64,000 nt of DNA, taken from assembly GCA_018266395.1 (NCBI GenBank), contig JAFEAM010000038.1:46741-110740 (forward strand). The letters are read 5' to 3'. A model generated the notes under the pieces. That model saw only the letters and a list, made by a program, of their open reading frames with translations, ran no database searches and was not told where the DNA came from. The stretch is from Bacteroidota bacterium. GTDB lineage: Bacteria > Bacteroidota > Bacteroidia > Cytophagales > Cyclobacteriaceae. Position numbers and translations under genes: made by a program. Shown here piece after piece: positions 50,427 to 59,865 of this stretch (position 1 is the stretch's first letter; the number at the start of each line of letters is the position of its first letter).

Positions 50427-51263
50427 ATGAAGTTGCACGTAATTGACACCGGATTCTTCAAGCTCGACGGTGGCGCCATGTTCGGCGTAGTTCCCAAAAC
50501 CATCTGGCAAAAGACAAACCCTCCGGACGAAAATAATCTGTGTTCCTGGGCGATGCGTTGTCTCCTCGTTGAGGACGGGAATCGACTGATTCTCATCGAC
50601 AACGGCATTGGCGACAAGCAGGACGCAAAGTTCCTGGGCTACTACTATCTGCATGGCAATGACTCCCTGATCCCGTCAATTCGTAAAGCCGGATTTTCGG
50701 AGGGCGACCTTACCGACATGTTTCTTACCCATCTGCATTTTGACCATTGCGGAGGGGGCATTCGGTATGATCAGGGAAAGCCGGTGCTGACCTTTCAGAA
50801 TGCACAGTACTGGAGCAATGAAGATCACTGGAATTGGGCCACCATTCCCAATGCACGTGAAAAGGCCAGCTTCCTTAAAGAAAATATTTATCCAATGAAG
50901 GAGAGCGGACATCTGCAGATGATTGATCGCAAAATGCCTTCTCCATTTTCGCAGTTTGATATACTTTACGTGTGCGGCCATACCGATCAAATGATGCTGC
51001 CTATGATTCCTTATAAAGGACACACCATTTGTTACATGGCCGACCTGATTCCGTCGGTAAGCCACATTCCTGTTCCATATGTAATGGGATACGACACGCG
51101 GCCGCTGCTGACGATGGAGGAGAAGGAGGCTTTTCTGAAAGAGGCAGCAGAAAAGGGTTATATCCTTTTCTTTGAGCATGATCCTGTCGTCGAGTGCTGC
51201 AGCCTGAAGATGACCGAACGTGGTGTGCGCGCAGACAGGACCTTCAAACTCAGCGAACTCTAA
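50427..51263 (+). CDS. Metallo-beta-lactamase-fold hydrolase
   Basis: A 278-residue MBL-fold protein: the metal motif LTHLHFDHCGG, later CGHTDQMM with His and DLIPSV with Asp, and a C-terminal FFEHDP His. This is the arrangement of lactonase/esterase-like members. Start supported by MKLHVIDTGFFKLDGGAMFG. It lies 21 bases after accA and 14 bases before the patatin gene. Substrate unknown; perhaps a lactone or phosphodiester. Confidence 0.9.
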   Translation: MKLHVIDTGFFKLDGGAMFGVVPKTIWQKTNPPDENNLCSWAMRCLLVEDGNRLILIDNGIGDKQDAKFLGYYYLHGNDSLIPSIRKAGFSEGDLTDMFLTHLHFDHCGGGIRYDQGKPVLTFQNAQYWSNEDHWNWATIPNAREKASFLKENIYPMKESGHLQMIDRKMPSPFSQFDILYVCGHTDQMMLPMIPYKGHTICYMADLIPSVSHIPVPYVMGYDTRPLLTMEEKEAFLKEAAEKGYILFFEHDPVVECCSLKMTERGVRADRTFKLSEL

Positions 51264-51277
51264 GTTATAACTTATTA

Positions 51278-52042
51278 ATGAAAGAGATAGGACTGGTTCT
51301 GTCCGGAGGCGGTGTCAGAGGGGTGGCGCACATCGGCGTGTTGAAAGCGCTGGAGGAATACGGGCTGCGGTTCAAACGGGTATCTGGAACAAGTGCCGGA
51401 TCAATTGTTGGAGCACTTTACGCCAGGGGATATTCACCATCCGAGATTCTTGACATCATCCTTCAGGTGAGCATGCTCAAGTCTGTGAGACCTGCGTGGG
51501 CATGGTCAGGGCTTCTTCGCATGGATGGATTAAGGGAGTTGCTGCAGAAGCATCTTCCCGCTGACTTTTCAGGGTTAGCCATTCCATTGACTGTTGCGGC
51601 CGTTGAAATCAGGAAGGGAGAGGTGACCTATTTCAATGAAGGTGATCTCGTGGCGGCAGTCATTTCTTCATGCAGCATACCGGCCATCTTCAACCCCTAT
51701 CCCCATAATGGTTCATTGTATGTGGATGGAGGCCTGATGGACAACCTTCCTGTCCGCCCCATCCGTTCCAAATGTGAGTTTATCATAGGCTCACATTGTA
51801 ATCACATCAGCCCTGCATTTGATCCGGCCAACATAAAGGGGGTTATTGAACGAACCTTGCTGATCGCGATCGGTGCCAATACGCTGGTCAGCAAGCATCT
51901 CTGTGATGTGGTGGTGGAACCTCCAGGTCTTGACAAATTCAGTGCGTTCGATATTGGTAAGGCGAAGGAGATTTTCGACATTGGGTACAAATTCGTAAAA
52001 GAGAATTTTACGCCCGCTCATTTTGAAGGAATGCTAGTCTGA
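51278..52042 (+). CDS. Patatin-like phospholipase
   Basis: A 254-residue patatin/RssA-type serine hydrolase. GGGVRGVAHIGVLKAL is the oxyanion glycine loop, GTSAGSIVGAL contains the catalytic Ser, and DGGLMDNLP contains the catalytic Asp. The start at 51278 is chosen because the family begins MKEIGLVLSGGG; the frame is open upstream through the preceding gene. Likely an acyl hydrolase acting on membrane lipids. Confidence 0.94.
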   Translation: MKEIGLVLSGGGVRGVAHIGVLKALEEYGLRFKRVSGTSAGSIVGALYARGYSPSEILDIILQVSMLKSVRPAWAWSGLLRMDGLRELLQKHLPADFSGLAIPLTVAAVEIRKGEVTYFNEGDLVAAVISSCSIPAIFNPYPHNGSLYVDGGLMDNLPVRPIRSKCEFIIGSHCNHISPAFDPANIKGVIERTLLIAIGANTLVSKHLCDVVVEPPGLDKFSAFDIGKAKEIFDIGYKFVKENFTPAHFEGMLV

Positions 52043-52043
52043 C

Positions 52044-54059
52044 ATGGATCAAGATCTCTCTTTTCAGGATCAAATTCTGGCCGGTCTGGGAGAAGACCTT
52101 CCCGCCCCCAAGCCCTACGACGAATCTGCGAACCATGCTCCCCGCAGGAAAGAAATCCTCTCTGCTGATGAGGTGAAGCTGGCGTTGAAGAACGCCCTCA
52201 GATACTTCCACCCCAGGCACCACGAGACGCTGGCTCCGGAATTCTATGAAGAGCTAAGCCGCTTCGGTCGCATCTACATGTACCGTTACAGACCTGAATA
52301 TGAGTTATTTGCACGCCCTTTATCCGAGTATCCCCACAAGTCCGTTCAGGCTGCCGCTATTCAGCTGATGATCCAGAATAACCTGGATCCTGCTGTTGCT
52401 CAACACCCGCATGAACTGATCACCTATGGCGGCAACGGGGCCGTCTTCCAGAACTGGGCGCAATACAGGTTAACCATGCAGTACCTGGCGACCATGACCG
52501 ATCTGCAGACACTTCACATGTATTCGGGCCATCCGATGGGATTATTTCCATCATCCAAAGGGGCACCCCGCGTGGTGGTGACAAACGGTATGATGATCCC
52601 GAATTATTCAAAGCCCGACGATTGGGAACGCTACAACGCGCTGGGAGTGACCCAGTATGGCCAGATGACTGCAGGCTCATACATGTATATCGGTCCACAG
52701 GGAATAGTGCATGGCACCAACATTACGCTGCTGAACGCCGGCAGGAAGATCTCAAAACGTGGAGAGGGACTGGAGGGAAAACTGTTCCTTTCATCGGGTC
52801 TTGGCGGCATGAGTGGTGCTCAGCCGAAGGCGGGAAAGATTGCAGGATGTGTTTCCGTCATTGCTGAAGTCAACCCCAAAGCTGCTCACAAAAGACATCA
52901 GCAGGGATGGGTGGATGAGTTGACGAGCGACCTTGGTGAGTTATCGCGTCGCGTGGCGAGAGCAAAGCGCGACAAAGAAGCCGTGTCACTCGCTTACCTC
53001 GGCAACATTGTTGATGTGTGGGAGCGCTTTGCATTTGAAGAGATAAATATTGACCTGGGATCGGACCAGACTTCGTTGCACAATCCGTGGGCGGGTGGTT
53101 ACTATCCGGTATCACTGAGTTTTGAAGATTCCAATAAACTTATGGCCAGTGACCCTGATGCATTTAAGGGTCATGTTCAGGAATCCCTTCGCAGGCAGGC
53201 TACCGCCATCCGTCATCATACCAACCGGGGAACTTATTTCTTTGACTACGGCAATGCATTCCTGTTGGAAGCATCCCGTGCCGGCGCCGATGTACTTTCC
53301 GATGACAAGATGCGCTTCGCATATCCTTCTTATGTCGAAGACATCATGGGCCCCATGTGTTTCGATTATGGCTTTGGACCTTTCCGTTGGGTTTGCACCA
53401 GCGGGAAAGAGGAGGATCTGGATATGACCGATGCACTCGCAGCAGAGGTGATTACAGGGCTGTTGAAGAATGCACCGGAAGAAATCACGGGACAGTTGGA
53501 AGATAACCTGAACTGGATCAACGCAGCCAGGGCCAATCAGCTCGTTGTAGGTTCAAAGGCCCGCATTCTTTACGCAGATGCGACCGGGAGGCAGATGATA
53601 GCCGAAGCATTTAACAAGGCCGTTCGGGAGGGAAAAATTGGGCCCGTGGTGTTGGGTCGTGACCATCATGATGTGTCTGGTACCGACAGCCCGTATCGGG
53701 AGACCGCCAATATTTATGACGGATCACGCTACACTGCGGATATGGCTGTACAGAATGTGATCGGCGACAGCTTTCGCGGAGCCACCTGGGTCTCTCTGCA
53801 CAACGGCGGAGGCGTAGGCTGGGGTGAAGTGATCAACGGGGGTTTCGGCATGTTGCTTGATGGTTCAATGGAAACCGACCGGAAGATCAGGAGCATGCTG
53901 AGTTACGATGTCAATAATGGTATTGCCAGAAGAGCATGGGCGCGTAACCCTGGTGCATTGGCAACCGCAAGGAATGCCATGACGCACAATGAAGACCTTC
54001 GCGTTACGCTGCCACACCTTGCTGACGATGGCTTGCTGGATCGTGTAGTAAAGAAGTAA
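52044..54059 (+). CDS. hutU: Urocanate hydratase (long form)
   Basis: A 671-residue urocanase, longer than the common 550-residue enzyme. Core motifs are intact: YGGNGAVFQNWAQY, LTMQYLATMTDLQTLHMYSGHPMGLFPS, GQMTAGSYMYIGPQGIVHGT, SGLGGMSGAQPKAGKIAG (NAD+ site) and YGFGPFRWVCTSG (Cys near the active site). It hydrates urocanate to imidazolone propionate in histidine catabolism. hutH and hutI are not in this window. The N-terminal 100-residue extension may be a Bacteroidota-type addition. The start follows the patatin stop by one base. Confidence 0.93.
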   Translation: MDQDLSFQDQILAGLGEDLPAPKPYDESANHAPRRKEILSADEVKLALKNALRYFHPRHHETLAPEFYEELSRFGRIYMYRYRPEYELFARPLSEYPHKSVQAAAIQLMIQNNLDPAVAQHPHELITYGGNGAVFQNWAQYRLTMQYLATMTDLQTLHMYSGHPMGLFPSSKGAPRVVVTNGMMIPNYSKPDDWERYNALGVTQYGQMTAGSYMYIGPQGIVHGTNITLLNAGRKISKRGEGLEGKLFLSSGLGGMSGAQPKAGKIAGCVSVIAEVNPKAAHKRHQQGWVDELTSDLGELSRRVARAKRDKEAVSLAYLGNIVDVWERFAFEEINIDLGSDQTSLHNPWAGGYYPVSLSFEDSNKLMASDPDAFKGHVQESLRRQATAIRHHTNRGTYFFDYGNAFLLEASRAGADVLSDDKMRFAYPSYVEDIMGPMCFDYGFGPFRWVCTSGKEEDLDMTDALAAEVITGLLKNAPEEITGQLEDNLNWINAARANQLVVGSKARILYADATGRQMIAEAFNKAVREGKIGPVVLGRDHHDVSGTDSPYRETANIYDGSRYTADMAVQNVIGDSFRGATWVSLHNGGGVGWGEVINGGFGMLLDGSMETDRKIRSMLSYDVNNGIARRAWARNPGALATARNAMTHNEDLRVTLPHLADDGLLDRVVKK

Positions 54060-54074
54060 GAAGTCAGCCACACC

Positions 54075-54620
54075 ATGCTCCGCCCTTTGTATGCTCTTAT
54101 TTTCAAAATCATTGGCTGGAAGGTCGTTGGTGGGGTACCCAACATAAAGAAATTCGTAATTGCAGTGGCACCGCACACCAGCAACTGGGACTTTCCAGTA
54201 GGTGTGGCGGCGAGAAGTCTGCTTCGCATTCGGAATGCCCAGTTCCTGGGAAAGAGTCAATTGTTCAGACCACCTTTTGGCTGGTTCTTCAGGATGTTGG
54301 GCGGACATCCCGTCAAGCGGACCACTTCAGAGGACATGGTTGACCAGGTTGTGAAGATCTTCAACAGACATTCAGAATTTATTTTGGCCATGGCGCCCGA
54401 AGGCACGCGTAAAAAGGTTGACCGTCTGCGGACGGGTTTCTACTACATCGCCAAAGGTGCAGGAGTACCGGTGGTACCGGTTGGTTTTGACTATGCGCGC
54501 AAAGAGGTCATTATCGGCGAACCCATCTATCTGACCCATAATTTTGACGCCGACATGGACAAGTTGATGGCCTTTTACCGCCCGATTACAGGAAAAAACC
54601 CTGAATTGGGCCTGGGTTGA
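54075..54620 (+). CDS. PlsC-like 1-acylglycerol-3-phosphate acyltransferase
   Basis: A 181-residue acyltransferase. The HX4D motif appears as HTSNWD, followed by FLGKSQLFRPPFGWFFRMLGG and the second conserved block APEGTRKKVDRLRTGFYYIAKGAGVPVVPVGFD. Short form without transmembrane helices beyond the N-terminal hydrophobic patch. It likely acylates lysophosphatidic acid or another lysolipid. It follows hutU by 15 bases. Confidence 0.92.
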   Translation: MLRPLYALIFKIIGWKVVGGVPNIKKFVIAVAPHTSNWDFPVGVAARSLLRIRNAQFLGKSQLFRPPFGWFFRMLGGHPVKRTTSEDMVDQVVKIFNRHSEFILAMAPEGTRKKVDRLRTGFYYIAKGAGVPVVPVGFDYARKEVIIGEPIYLTHNFDADMDKLMAFYRPITGKNPELGLG

Positions 54621-54680
54621 TTTTTCGGCAGGAATTAAGGCATTACTTTTGTTTTAGTCAGTTTAACAAACCAATTCAAC

Positions 54681-55292
54681 ATGAAACAGACCAGGATTCT
54701 AGTTTTGAGCGCTTTGCTCTTAATGTGTGGAGGAGCTGCCTTCGGGCAGGCGGAGGTAGCTATCGGTATAAAGGGGGGGCTGAATTTCGCAAACGTTGAT
54801 GCAAGCAGTATTGCAGCAGCCTACAACAGTCGGACAGGCTATCATGCGGGTGCCTACGTTCGATTTAAATTCACCAAGATTGCCATCCAGCCTGAACTGA
54901 TTTATTCACAGCAGGGAACTACAGTGAAAATCAATACATCGAACTTTGATTCGAATTTCAGCTATATGAACATACCTGTTATCCTTAAGCTTTACCTAAT
55001 TGGAGGGCTTAATCTTCAAGCCGGACCACAATTCGGATTCCTTACTGCTGCCACCGGACCAGTATATGATGCATTTGGAAACCTTTCTTCAGGTAATATT
55101 AAAAATCAGTTGAAGGGCTCAGACATCAGCGTTGGGCTTGGGGCGGGTTGGGATCTACCTTTTGGCCTGAATATCGATGCACGATACAACATGGGCGTCT
55201 CGGATATTAACAACAGCGCAGCTGCCAGTGCAATTAAGAATCAGGTATTTCAGTTGTCAGCTGGCTTTAGGTTGTTTAAGCTCGGCAAGTAA
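54681..55292 (+). CDS. Outer-membrane beta-barrel protein
   Basis: A 203-residue protein with a signal peptide (MKQTRILVLSALLLMCGGAAFGQ) and eight alternating beta strands typical of the OmpA/PorT-type porin family: EVAIGIKGGLNFANVD, AGAYVRFKFTKIAIQPELIYSQQGTT, MNIPVILKLYL, LNLQAGPQFGFL and ending QVFQLSAGFRLFKLGK. A structural or adhesion-like role is likely. It is followed by a rho-independent terminator. Confidence 0.9.
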   Translation: MKQTRILVLSALLLMCGGAAFGQAEVAIGIKGGLNFANVDASSIAAAYNSRTGYHAGAYVRFKFTKIAIQPELIYSQQGTTVKINTSNFDSNFSYMNIPVILKLYLIGGLNLQAGPQFGFLTAATGPVYDAFGNLSSGNIKNQLKGSDISVGLGAGWDLPFGLNIDARYNMGVSDINNSAAASAIKNQVFQLSAGFRLFKLGK

Positions 55293-55319
55293 CTATTGGT
55301 TCTTCAGATAACTTTAAAG

Positions 55320-55344
55320 ACCGCCTTCTTTGGGCGGTTTTTTT
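55320..55344 (+). terminator. Intrinsic terminator after the barrel gene
   Basis: ACCGCC (55320-55325), loop TTCTTTG, GGCGGT (55333-55338) and then TTTTTT. This is a classical hairpin and U tract that ends the barrel-gene transcript and separates it from folC. Confidence 0.85.
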
Positions 55345-55364
55345 GTTGCTTAATTTGGTACCGG

Positions 55365-56642
55365 ATGACCTACAATCAGACGCTTGACTATCTATACAGC
55401 GCCCTGCCTATGTTTCAGCGCATAGGCGCGGCCGCCTACAGGAAGGATCTGACCAACACTATTGCGCTTTGCGACTTTCTGGACAATCCCCAAAGGAGGT
55501 TCCGCTCGATACATGTTGCGGGCACCAATGGGAAGGGAAGTACTTCCCATATGCTGGCAGCTATTCTTCAATCAGCAGGATACAAAACAGGGTTGCACAC
55601 CTCTCCGCACCTGAAAGAATTCACTGAGCGGATCAAGGTGAATGGACATGAAGTGGATCAGCAATATGTCATCGATTTTGTTGAACGGGTCAGGTCCGCC
55701 ATAAACTCCATCCAGCCTTCGTTTTTTGAACTTACAGTTGCCATGGCATTCGACTACTTCGCCACGCAGGCAGTGGATATTGCTGTGATTGAAGTGGGAA
55801 TGGGTGGAAGACTGGATTCCACGAACGTGATTCATCCCATGTTGTCCGTCATTACCAATATCAGCTTCGATCACAAGGAGTTTCTTGGGGACACATTGCC
55901 GAAAATAGCGGGCGAGAAAGCGGGAATAATAAAATCAGGAGTACCGGTGGTCATCAGCGAGCATCTGGATGAAGTGGATGAAGTGTTCCGTCGCAAGGCA
56001 GCAGAAGAAAACGCTGAAATTACTTTTGCCGGTGATGAAATTGAAGTACACCCTGGAGGAAATGAATGGGAAGTTCTTCTTCATGGACGACCCTGGTTGT
56101 ATCCACTGCATCCTGGATTAAAGGGTGATTATCAGAAAAAGAATATTCCGGGTGTACTCGCTGCAGTGCTGAAACTAAGGTCGATGGGTCTTCATATTGA
56201 TGATGCTGCTATCATGGAGGGAGTGAACAATGTAGTGCCGCTCACCGGACTCAAGGGGAGGTGGCAAACGCTGCGTGAACGGCCGCTCACCATCTGCGAC
56301 ACAGGGCACAATCCTGCCGGTATTCGCGAAGTTGTTGAGCAGATAAGGCACACGCCGCATCGCCACCTTCATTTTGTGATGGGTGCTGTCAACGATAAAG
56401 ACCTCAGTGAAATATTCAAATTGTTGCCTAAGGATGCGGACTATTATTTTTGCCAAGCCAAAATACCGAGGGCAATGGATGCAAACAAATTGTATCGGCT
56501 CGCAACTGAAACGGGCCTGAAGGGTAAGGTGATTCGTGACGTAAATGACGCACTGAACTCAGCTACCAAAGCTGCAGCGAATGATGATCTCATATTTGTC
56601 GGGGGAAGTACATTCGTCGTTGCAGAATTGAACGGCTTGTAA
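55365..56642 (+). CDS. folC: Bifunctional folylpolyglutamate/dihydrofolate synthase
   Basis: A 425-residue Mur-ligase-fold enzyme. ATP site AGTNGKGSTSHM, then TSPHLKEFTERIKVNG, EVGMGGRLDSTNVI (catalytic region) and NISFDHKEFLG. The C-terminal domain carries DTGHNPAG and ends FVGGSTFVVAEL. It joins glutamate to dihydropteroate or folates. ATG at 55365 is preferred because the family begins MTYNQTLDYLYSALPMFQRIG; the frame is open upstream into the terminator. Ends adjacent to trmB. Confidence 0.95.
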   Translation: MTYNQTLDYLYSALPMFQRIGAAAYRKDLTNTIALCDFLDNPQRRFRSIHVAGTNGKGSTSHMLAAILQSAGYKTGLHTSPHLKEFTERIKVNGHEVDQQYVIDFVERVRSAINSIQPSFFELTVAMAFDYFATQAVDIAVIEVGMGGRLDSTNVIHPMLSVITNISFDHKEFLGDTLPKIAGEKAGIIKSGVPVVISEHLDEVDEVFRRKAAEENAEITFAGDEIEVHPGGNEWEVLLHGRPWLYPLHPGLKGDYQKKNIPGVLAAVLKLRSMGLHIDDAAIMEGVNNVVPLTGLKGRWQTLRERPLTICDTGHNPAGIREVVEQIRHTPHRHLHFVMGAVNDKDLSEIFKLLPKDADYYFCQAKIPRAMDANKLYRLATETGLKGKVIRDVNDALNSATKAAANDDLIFVGGSTFVVAELNGL

Positions 56643-57320
56643 TTGTCAGGAACTTTGAAAAGCAAACTCAAACGATTCGAAATTATTGCCGGACGCGAGA
56701 ATGTACTTGAGCCAGGCAAAGAGCTATATCATCAAATCAAGGGCAACTGGAATGTGCGCTATTTCAAGAATGACCATCCCATTACAATCGAACTGGCTTG
56801 CGGCAGGGGTGAGTATTCGGTGGCGTTGGCTTCCAGATTCCCGGAGCGGAATTACATTGGAGTAGACGTCAAGGGCGACCGCATCTGGAAAGGCAGTACG
56901 CTGGCCACTGAACAAAAGCTTCAGAACATCGCTTTCCTCCGCACCAACATCCTGATGATCGAGAATTTCTTTGCGCCGGGTGAGGTTGATGAAATTTGGA
57001 TCACCTTCCCTGATCCCCGTCCTAAGAAACGCGACATAAAGCGAAGGCTGACTTCACCCCGGTTCATGGCCATGTACAAGAACATCCTCCGGCCCGGCGG
57101 ATTCCTGAGACTCAAGACGGATAACACCGGCCTCTTCAATTATACCCTCGAGGAACTGATGCAGCGGGAGGATATCGAGGACCTGAAGTCCACAGACAAA
57201 CTCTACGAGTCCTCACTTGCCGCAGAGTGTTTTGAGATCAAGACCCGGTACGAAGAGATGTTTTCTTCAAAAGGGGAGACCATCAAGTATCTTCGTTTTC
57301 GGTTCCGGAACGAGGCTTAA
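56643..57320 (+). CDS. trmB: tRNA (guanine-N7-)-methyltransferase
   Basis: A 225-residue SAM methyltransferase. The glycine motif ELACGRGEYSVAL, PERNYIGVDVKGDRIWKG, IWITFPDPRPKKRDIKRRLTSPRF and LRLKTDN are family hallmarks. It methylates G46 of tRNA. No ATG is available near the N-terminus: TTG at 56643 directly follows the folC stop, or TTG at 56655. A TTG start is therefore required. Confidence 0.94.
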   Translation: MSGTLKSKLKRFEIIAGRENVLEPGKELYHQIKGNWNVRYFKNDHPITIELACGRGEYSVALASRFPERNYIGVDVKGDRIWKGSTLATEQKLQNIAFLRTNILMIENFFAPGEVDEIWITFPDPRPKKRDIKRRLTSPRFMAMYKNILRPGGFLRLKTDNTGLFNYTLEELMQREDIEDLKSTDKLYESSLAAECFEIKTRYEEMFSSKGETIKYLRFRFRNEA

Positions 57321-57364
57321 CAATGCCATAACAGAAGGGTGGAGGCAACCATCTGAATTTGAGG

Positions 57365-57372
57365 TAATTTTG
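57365..57372 (+). promoter_or_regulatory. Possible -7 box upstream of the phosphoesterase gene
   Basis: TAATTTTG (TAnnTTTG) lies 11 bases before the ATG at 57383. No good -33 element accompanies it, so this is a weak call. Confidence 0.3.
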
Positions 57373-57382
57373 CATTCAGAAA

Positions 57383-58255
57383 ATGGGAAAAGTCGAAAGG
57401 CGGGAACTGGAAATAGTCGTTCTCTCAGACATCCACCTGGGGACCTATGGCTGTCATGCCGAAGAACTGTACCGCTACCTCAAGACCATCAAGCCCAAGA
57501 CTATTGTATTGAACGGCGACATCATTGACATGTGGCAGTTCAGCAAGCGTTACTGGCCGAAATCCCATATGCAGATCGTCAAGTATCTGGCAGGGCTGCT
57601 GACGAAGGGAACCAAAATCATCTACCTGACGGGCAACCATGACGAGATGCTGAGAAAGTTCGCCGGCTTCCGGTTGGGTTCATTTCAGATCGAAAACAAA
57701 AAGGTGATTACGCTCCAGGGCAAGAAGGTATGGATCTTCCATGGAGATGTATTTGACGTGACGATGCGCTACTCCAAGTGGCTGGCAAAGTTGGGCGCCG
57801 TTGGATATGATATGCTGATCCTTCTGAACCGCTTCGTAAACTGGATGTTAAGACTGATGGGGATAGGCAAGATCTCGTTGTCCAAACGGGTTAAAGACAG
57901 CGTGAAAGGGGCCGTGAAGTTCATCAATGACTTTGAGAAGACAGCGGCAGAGATTGCGATTTCCAGGGGATACGATTTTGTGGTTTGCGGACATATTCAT
58001 CATGCAGATATGAAAACAATCGCCACATCCAAAGGTGAGGTATGGTATCTTAATTCAGGCGACTGGGTGGAGAACCTTACAGCTCTGGAATATGCAGGAG
58101 GTGGTTGGAAACTCTACCGGTATGAGGAGGATCCGGTGGCAAAGACAGTAAAGATCCCCAAGCGGCTCAAGACCAACCGTGACAATCAGGAAATCTTTGA
58201 AGACCTTGTTAACGAATTCCTTTCAGAAGGGTCAAAAGAAAAGAAATCTGAATGA
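57383..58255 (+). CDS. LpxH-like metallophosphoesterase
   Basis: A 290-residue calcineurin-like phosphoesterase with the complete metal-ligand series SDIHLG, NGDIID, GNHDEML, FHGDVFD and CGHIHHAD. Similar to UDP-2,3-diacylglucosamine diphosphatases, though longer than E. coli LpxH and with an added helical insert (about 120-180). Its last four bases overlap the start of a glycosyltransferase gene (ATGA), so both likely act on a membrane glycolipid. Confidence 0.88.
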   Translation: MGKVERRELEIVVLSDIHLGTYGCHAEELYRYLKTIKPKTIVLNGDIIDMWQFSKRYWPKSHMQIVKYLAGLLTKGTKIIYLTGNHDEMLRKFAGFRLGSFQIENKKVITLQGKKVWIFHGDVFDVTMRYSKWLAKLGAVGYDMLILLNRFVNWMLRLMGIGKISLSKRVKDSVKGAVKFINDFEKTAAEIAISRGYDFVVCGHIHHADMKTIATSKGEVWYLNSGDWVENLTALEYAGGGWKLYRYEEDPVAKTVKIPKRLKTNRDNQEIFEDLVNEFLSEGSKEKKSE

Positions 58256-59244
58256 AAATCCTGTATGCCATCCAGGGAACGGGTAACGGACACCTGAGCC
58301 GTGCCGTGGACATTATCCCGGAGCTCCGTCAATATGGCGCCGTGGATCTTTTTGTAAGCGGCGCACAGGCAGAGGTCGAGCTTCCCTATCCTGTAAAGTA
58401 CACTTCGAAGGGGTTGAGCTTCTATTTCGGAAAGAAGGGAGGAATCAATTTCTACAAAACCTTCAGCAAGAACTCTTCCAGGGATTTCATCAGGGAAGTG
58501 CAGGAATTTCCAGTTGACCAGTACGACCTCATCGTCAATGACTTTGAACCCATTACGGCCTGGGCTGCAAAGAAGAGAGATGTAAAAATAGTTGGACTCG
58601 GACATCAGGTGGCGCTGCTTTCAAAAAAGAGTCCCAGACCCAAGGTGACAGACCCTTTTGGCGAATGGATGCTGCGCAACTATGCGCCTGTGGAGAATTA
58701 TATTGGATTCCATTTCAAAGTCTACGACCGGAACATTTTCACCCCCGTAATCAGAAAGGCAATTGCCGAGCGACAAATAGAAAAAGGCAATCACTACACG
58801 GTGTACCTTCCAGCCTACGACGACAAGAAACTGGTCGGATGGCTCATGAAGTTCAAGTCGGTACGTTGGCACATCTTCTCCAAACACATCCGCAAACCCT
58901 ACCATGTGGGGCGCATATCGGTGTTCCCGGTTAGCGGTGAAGATTTTGTTGAAAGCATGGTGACCAGCGCCGGTGTACTCTGTGGCGCCGGTTTTGAAAC
59001 TCCGGCAGAAGTCCTTTTTATGAACAAGAAACTCATTGTGGTTCCGATGAAGAATCAGTATGAGCAACAATGCAATGCAGCAGCACTTAAAAAACTGGGC
59101 GTCCCGGTAATCAAGCGCCTCCGACGGAAACGGCTGGACAGGATAGAAGAATGGCTTGACAGCAAGAAGGTCGTTGAGATGGACTATCGGCCCACCGCCG
59201 ATAAAGCGGTAGCTTACCTGATGAAGAAATATGGCGGTGATTAA
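58252..59244 (+). CDS. MurG-like glycosyltransferase
   Basis: A 330-residue GT-B-fold enzyme: ILYAIQGTGNGHLSRAVDII (MurG/GT28-like N-terminal loop), VNDFEPITAWAAKKRDVKIVGLGHQVALL, then CGAGFETPAEVLFMNKKLIVVPMKNQYEQQCNAAAL (UDP-sugar-binding C-terminal half). It overlaps the phosphoesterase gene by 4 bases, implying a shared pathway; the sugar donor and acceptor cannot be read from sequence. Confidence 0.87.
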   Translation: MKILYAIQGTGNGHLSRAVDIIPELRQYGAVDLFVSGAQAEVELPYPVKYTSKGLSFYFGKKGGINFYKTFSKNSSRDFIREVQEFPVDQYDLIVNDFEPITAWAAKKRDVKIVGLGHQVALLSKKSPRPKVTDPFGEWMLRNYAPVENYIGFHFKVYDRNIFTPVIRKAIAERQIEKGNHYTVYLPAYDDKKLVGWLMKFKSVRWHIFSKHIRKPYHVGRISVFPVSGEDFVESMVTSAGVLCGAGFETPAEVLFMNKKLIVVPMKNQYEQQCNAAALKKLGVPVIKRLRRKRLDRIEEWLDSKKVVEMDYRPTADKAVAYLMKKYGGD

Positions 59245-59250
59245 TAAATC

Positions 59251-59826
59251 CTAATCAAACTTCTCGAGGACTTCAGCCAGCCGGCCATAGTCATTAATTC
59301 CCGGACTAATTTCGCGGCTTCCCTTGAGGTAAAGCCCATGTGCACCGGTTTTAAGATACCAGTCATCCGCTTCCACACCGTCCGGAACGCTAATAAGGAT
59401 CCTGATCTCTTTTGGGAAATTCTGCAGTGTCTGATGCACAAGGGTTGCATCACCAGGAAGATCAGTGAGAAGCAGATAGGATGGTTTTCTGCTCATGCGG
59501 AAATGGCCATCCTTGGGGGATGCCTGAAAAGGCATTTCGAGCATGAAAGGCAACTCTGACTGACCCGCATCGGTAACCCTGATGACGTGAAGGTACTCAG
59601 GGTCATAGCCTGCAACAGCAGTTTCCGCGGATGCAATCTGGATAACGCGACCGGGCCCGCTTACCCATCCCATGATTTCCTGATAAAGGGCAGGGCTGAC
59701 ATAGTCATGGGAAGAAGGGTCCGCAACGAAGCCAAGTAAGTCGACGCCCATTCCGGCGCAATACCGGGCGTCTCCGAGATTGGTGATGTTACTCACATAA
59801 AGGATTGGTCGCTGTTGCACGGCCAA
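59251..59826 (-). CDS. Phosphoribosylanthranilate isomerase-like protein lacking the catalytic Cys
   Basis: A 191-residue TrpF-fold protein: ILYVSNITNLGDARYCAGMGVDLLGFVADPSSHDYVSP aligns with the TrpF opening KICGITNLEDA...GFIF..KSPRYVSP. The catalytic Cys of KICG is Ser12 here, and the general-acid Asp region is not clearly conserved. It is probably not a functional TrpF; it may be a structural relative with a new role. It stands alone, convergent with the glycosyltransferase gene and divergent from the next lipoprotein. No other trp gene is nearby. Confidence 0.75.
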   Translation of the reverse strand: MAVQQRPILYVSNITNLGDARYCAGMGVDLLGFVADPSSHDYVSPALYQEIMGWVSGPGRVIQIASAETAVAGYDPEYLHVIRVTDAGQSELPFMLEMPFQASPKDGHFRMSRKPSYLLLTDLPGDATLVHQTLQNFPKEIRILISVPDGVEADDWYLKTGAHGLYLKGSREISPGINDYGRLAEVLEKFD

Positions 59827-59865
59827 ATATCAAAAAGAAAAAATAACTTTGGAAAATCAGTTTGG

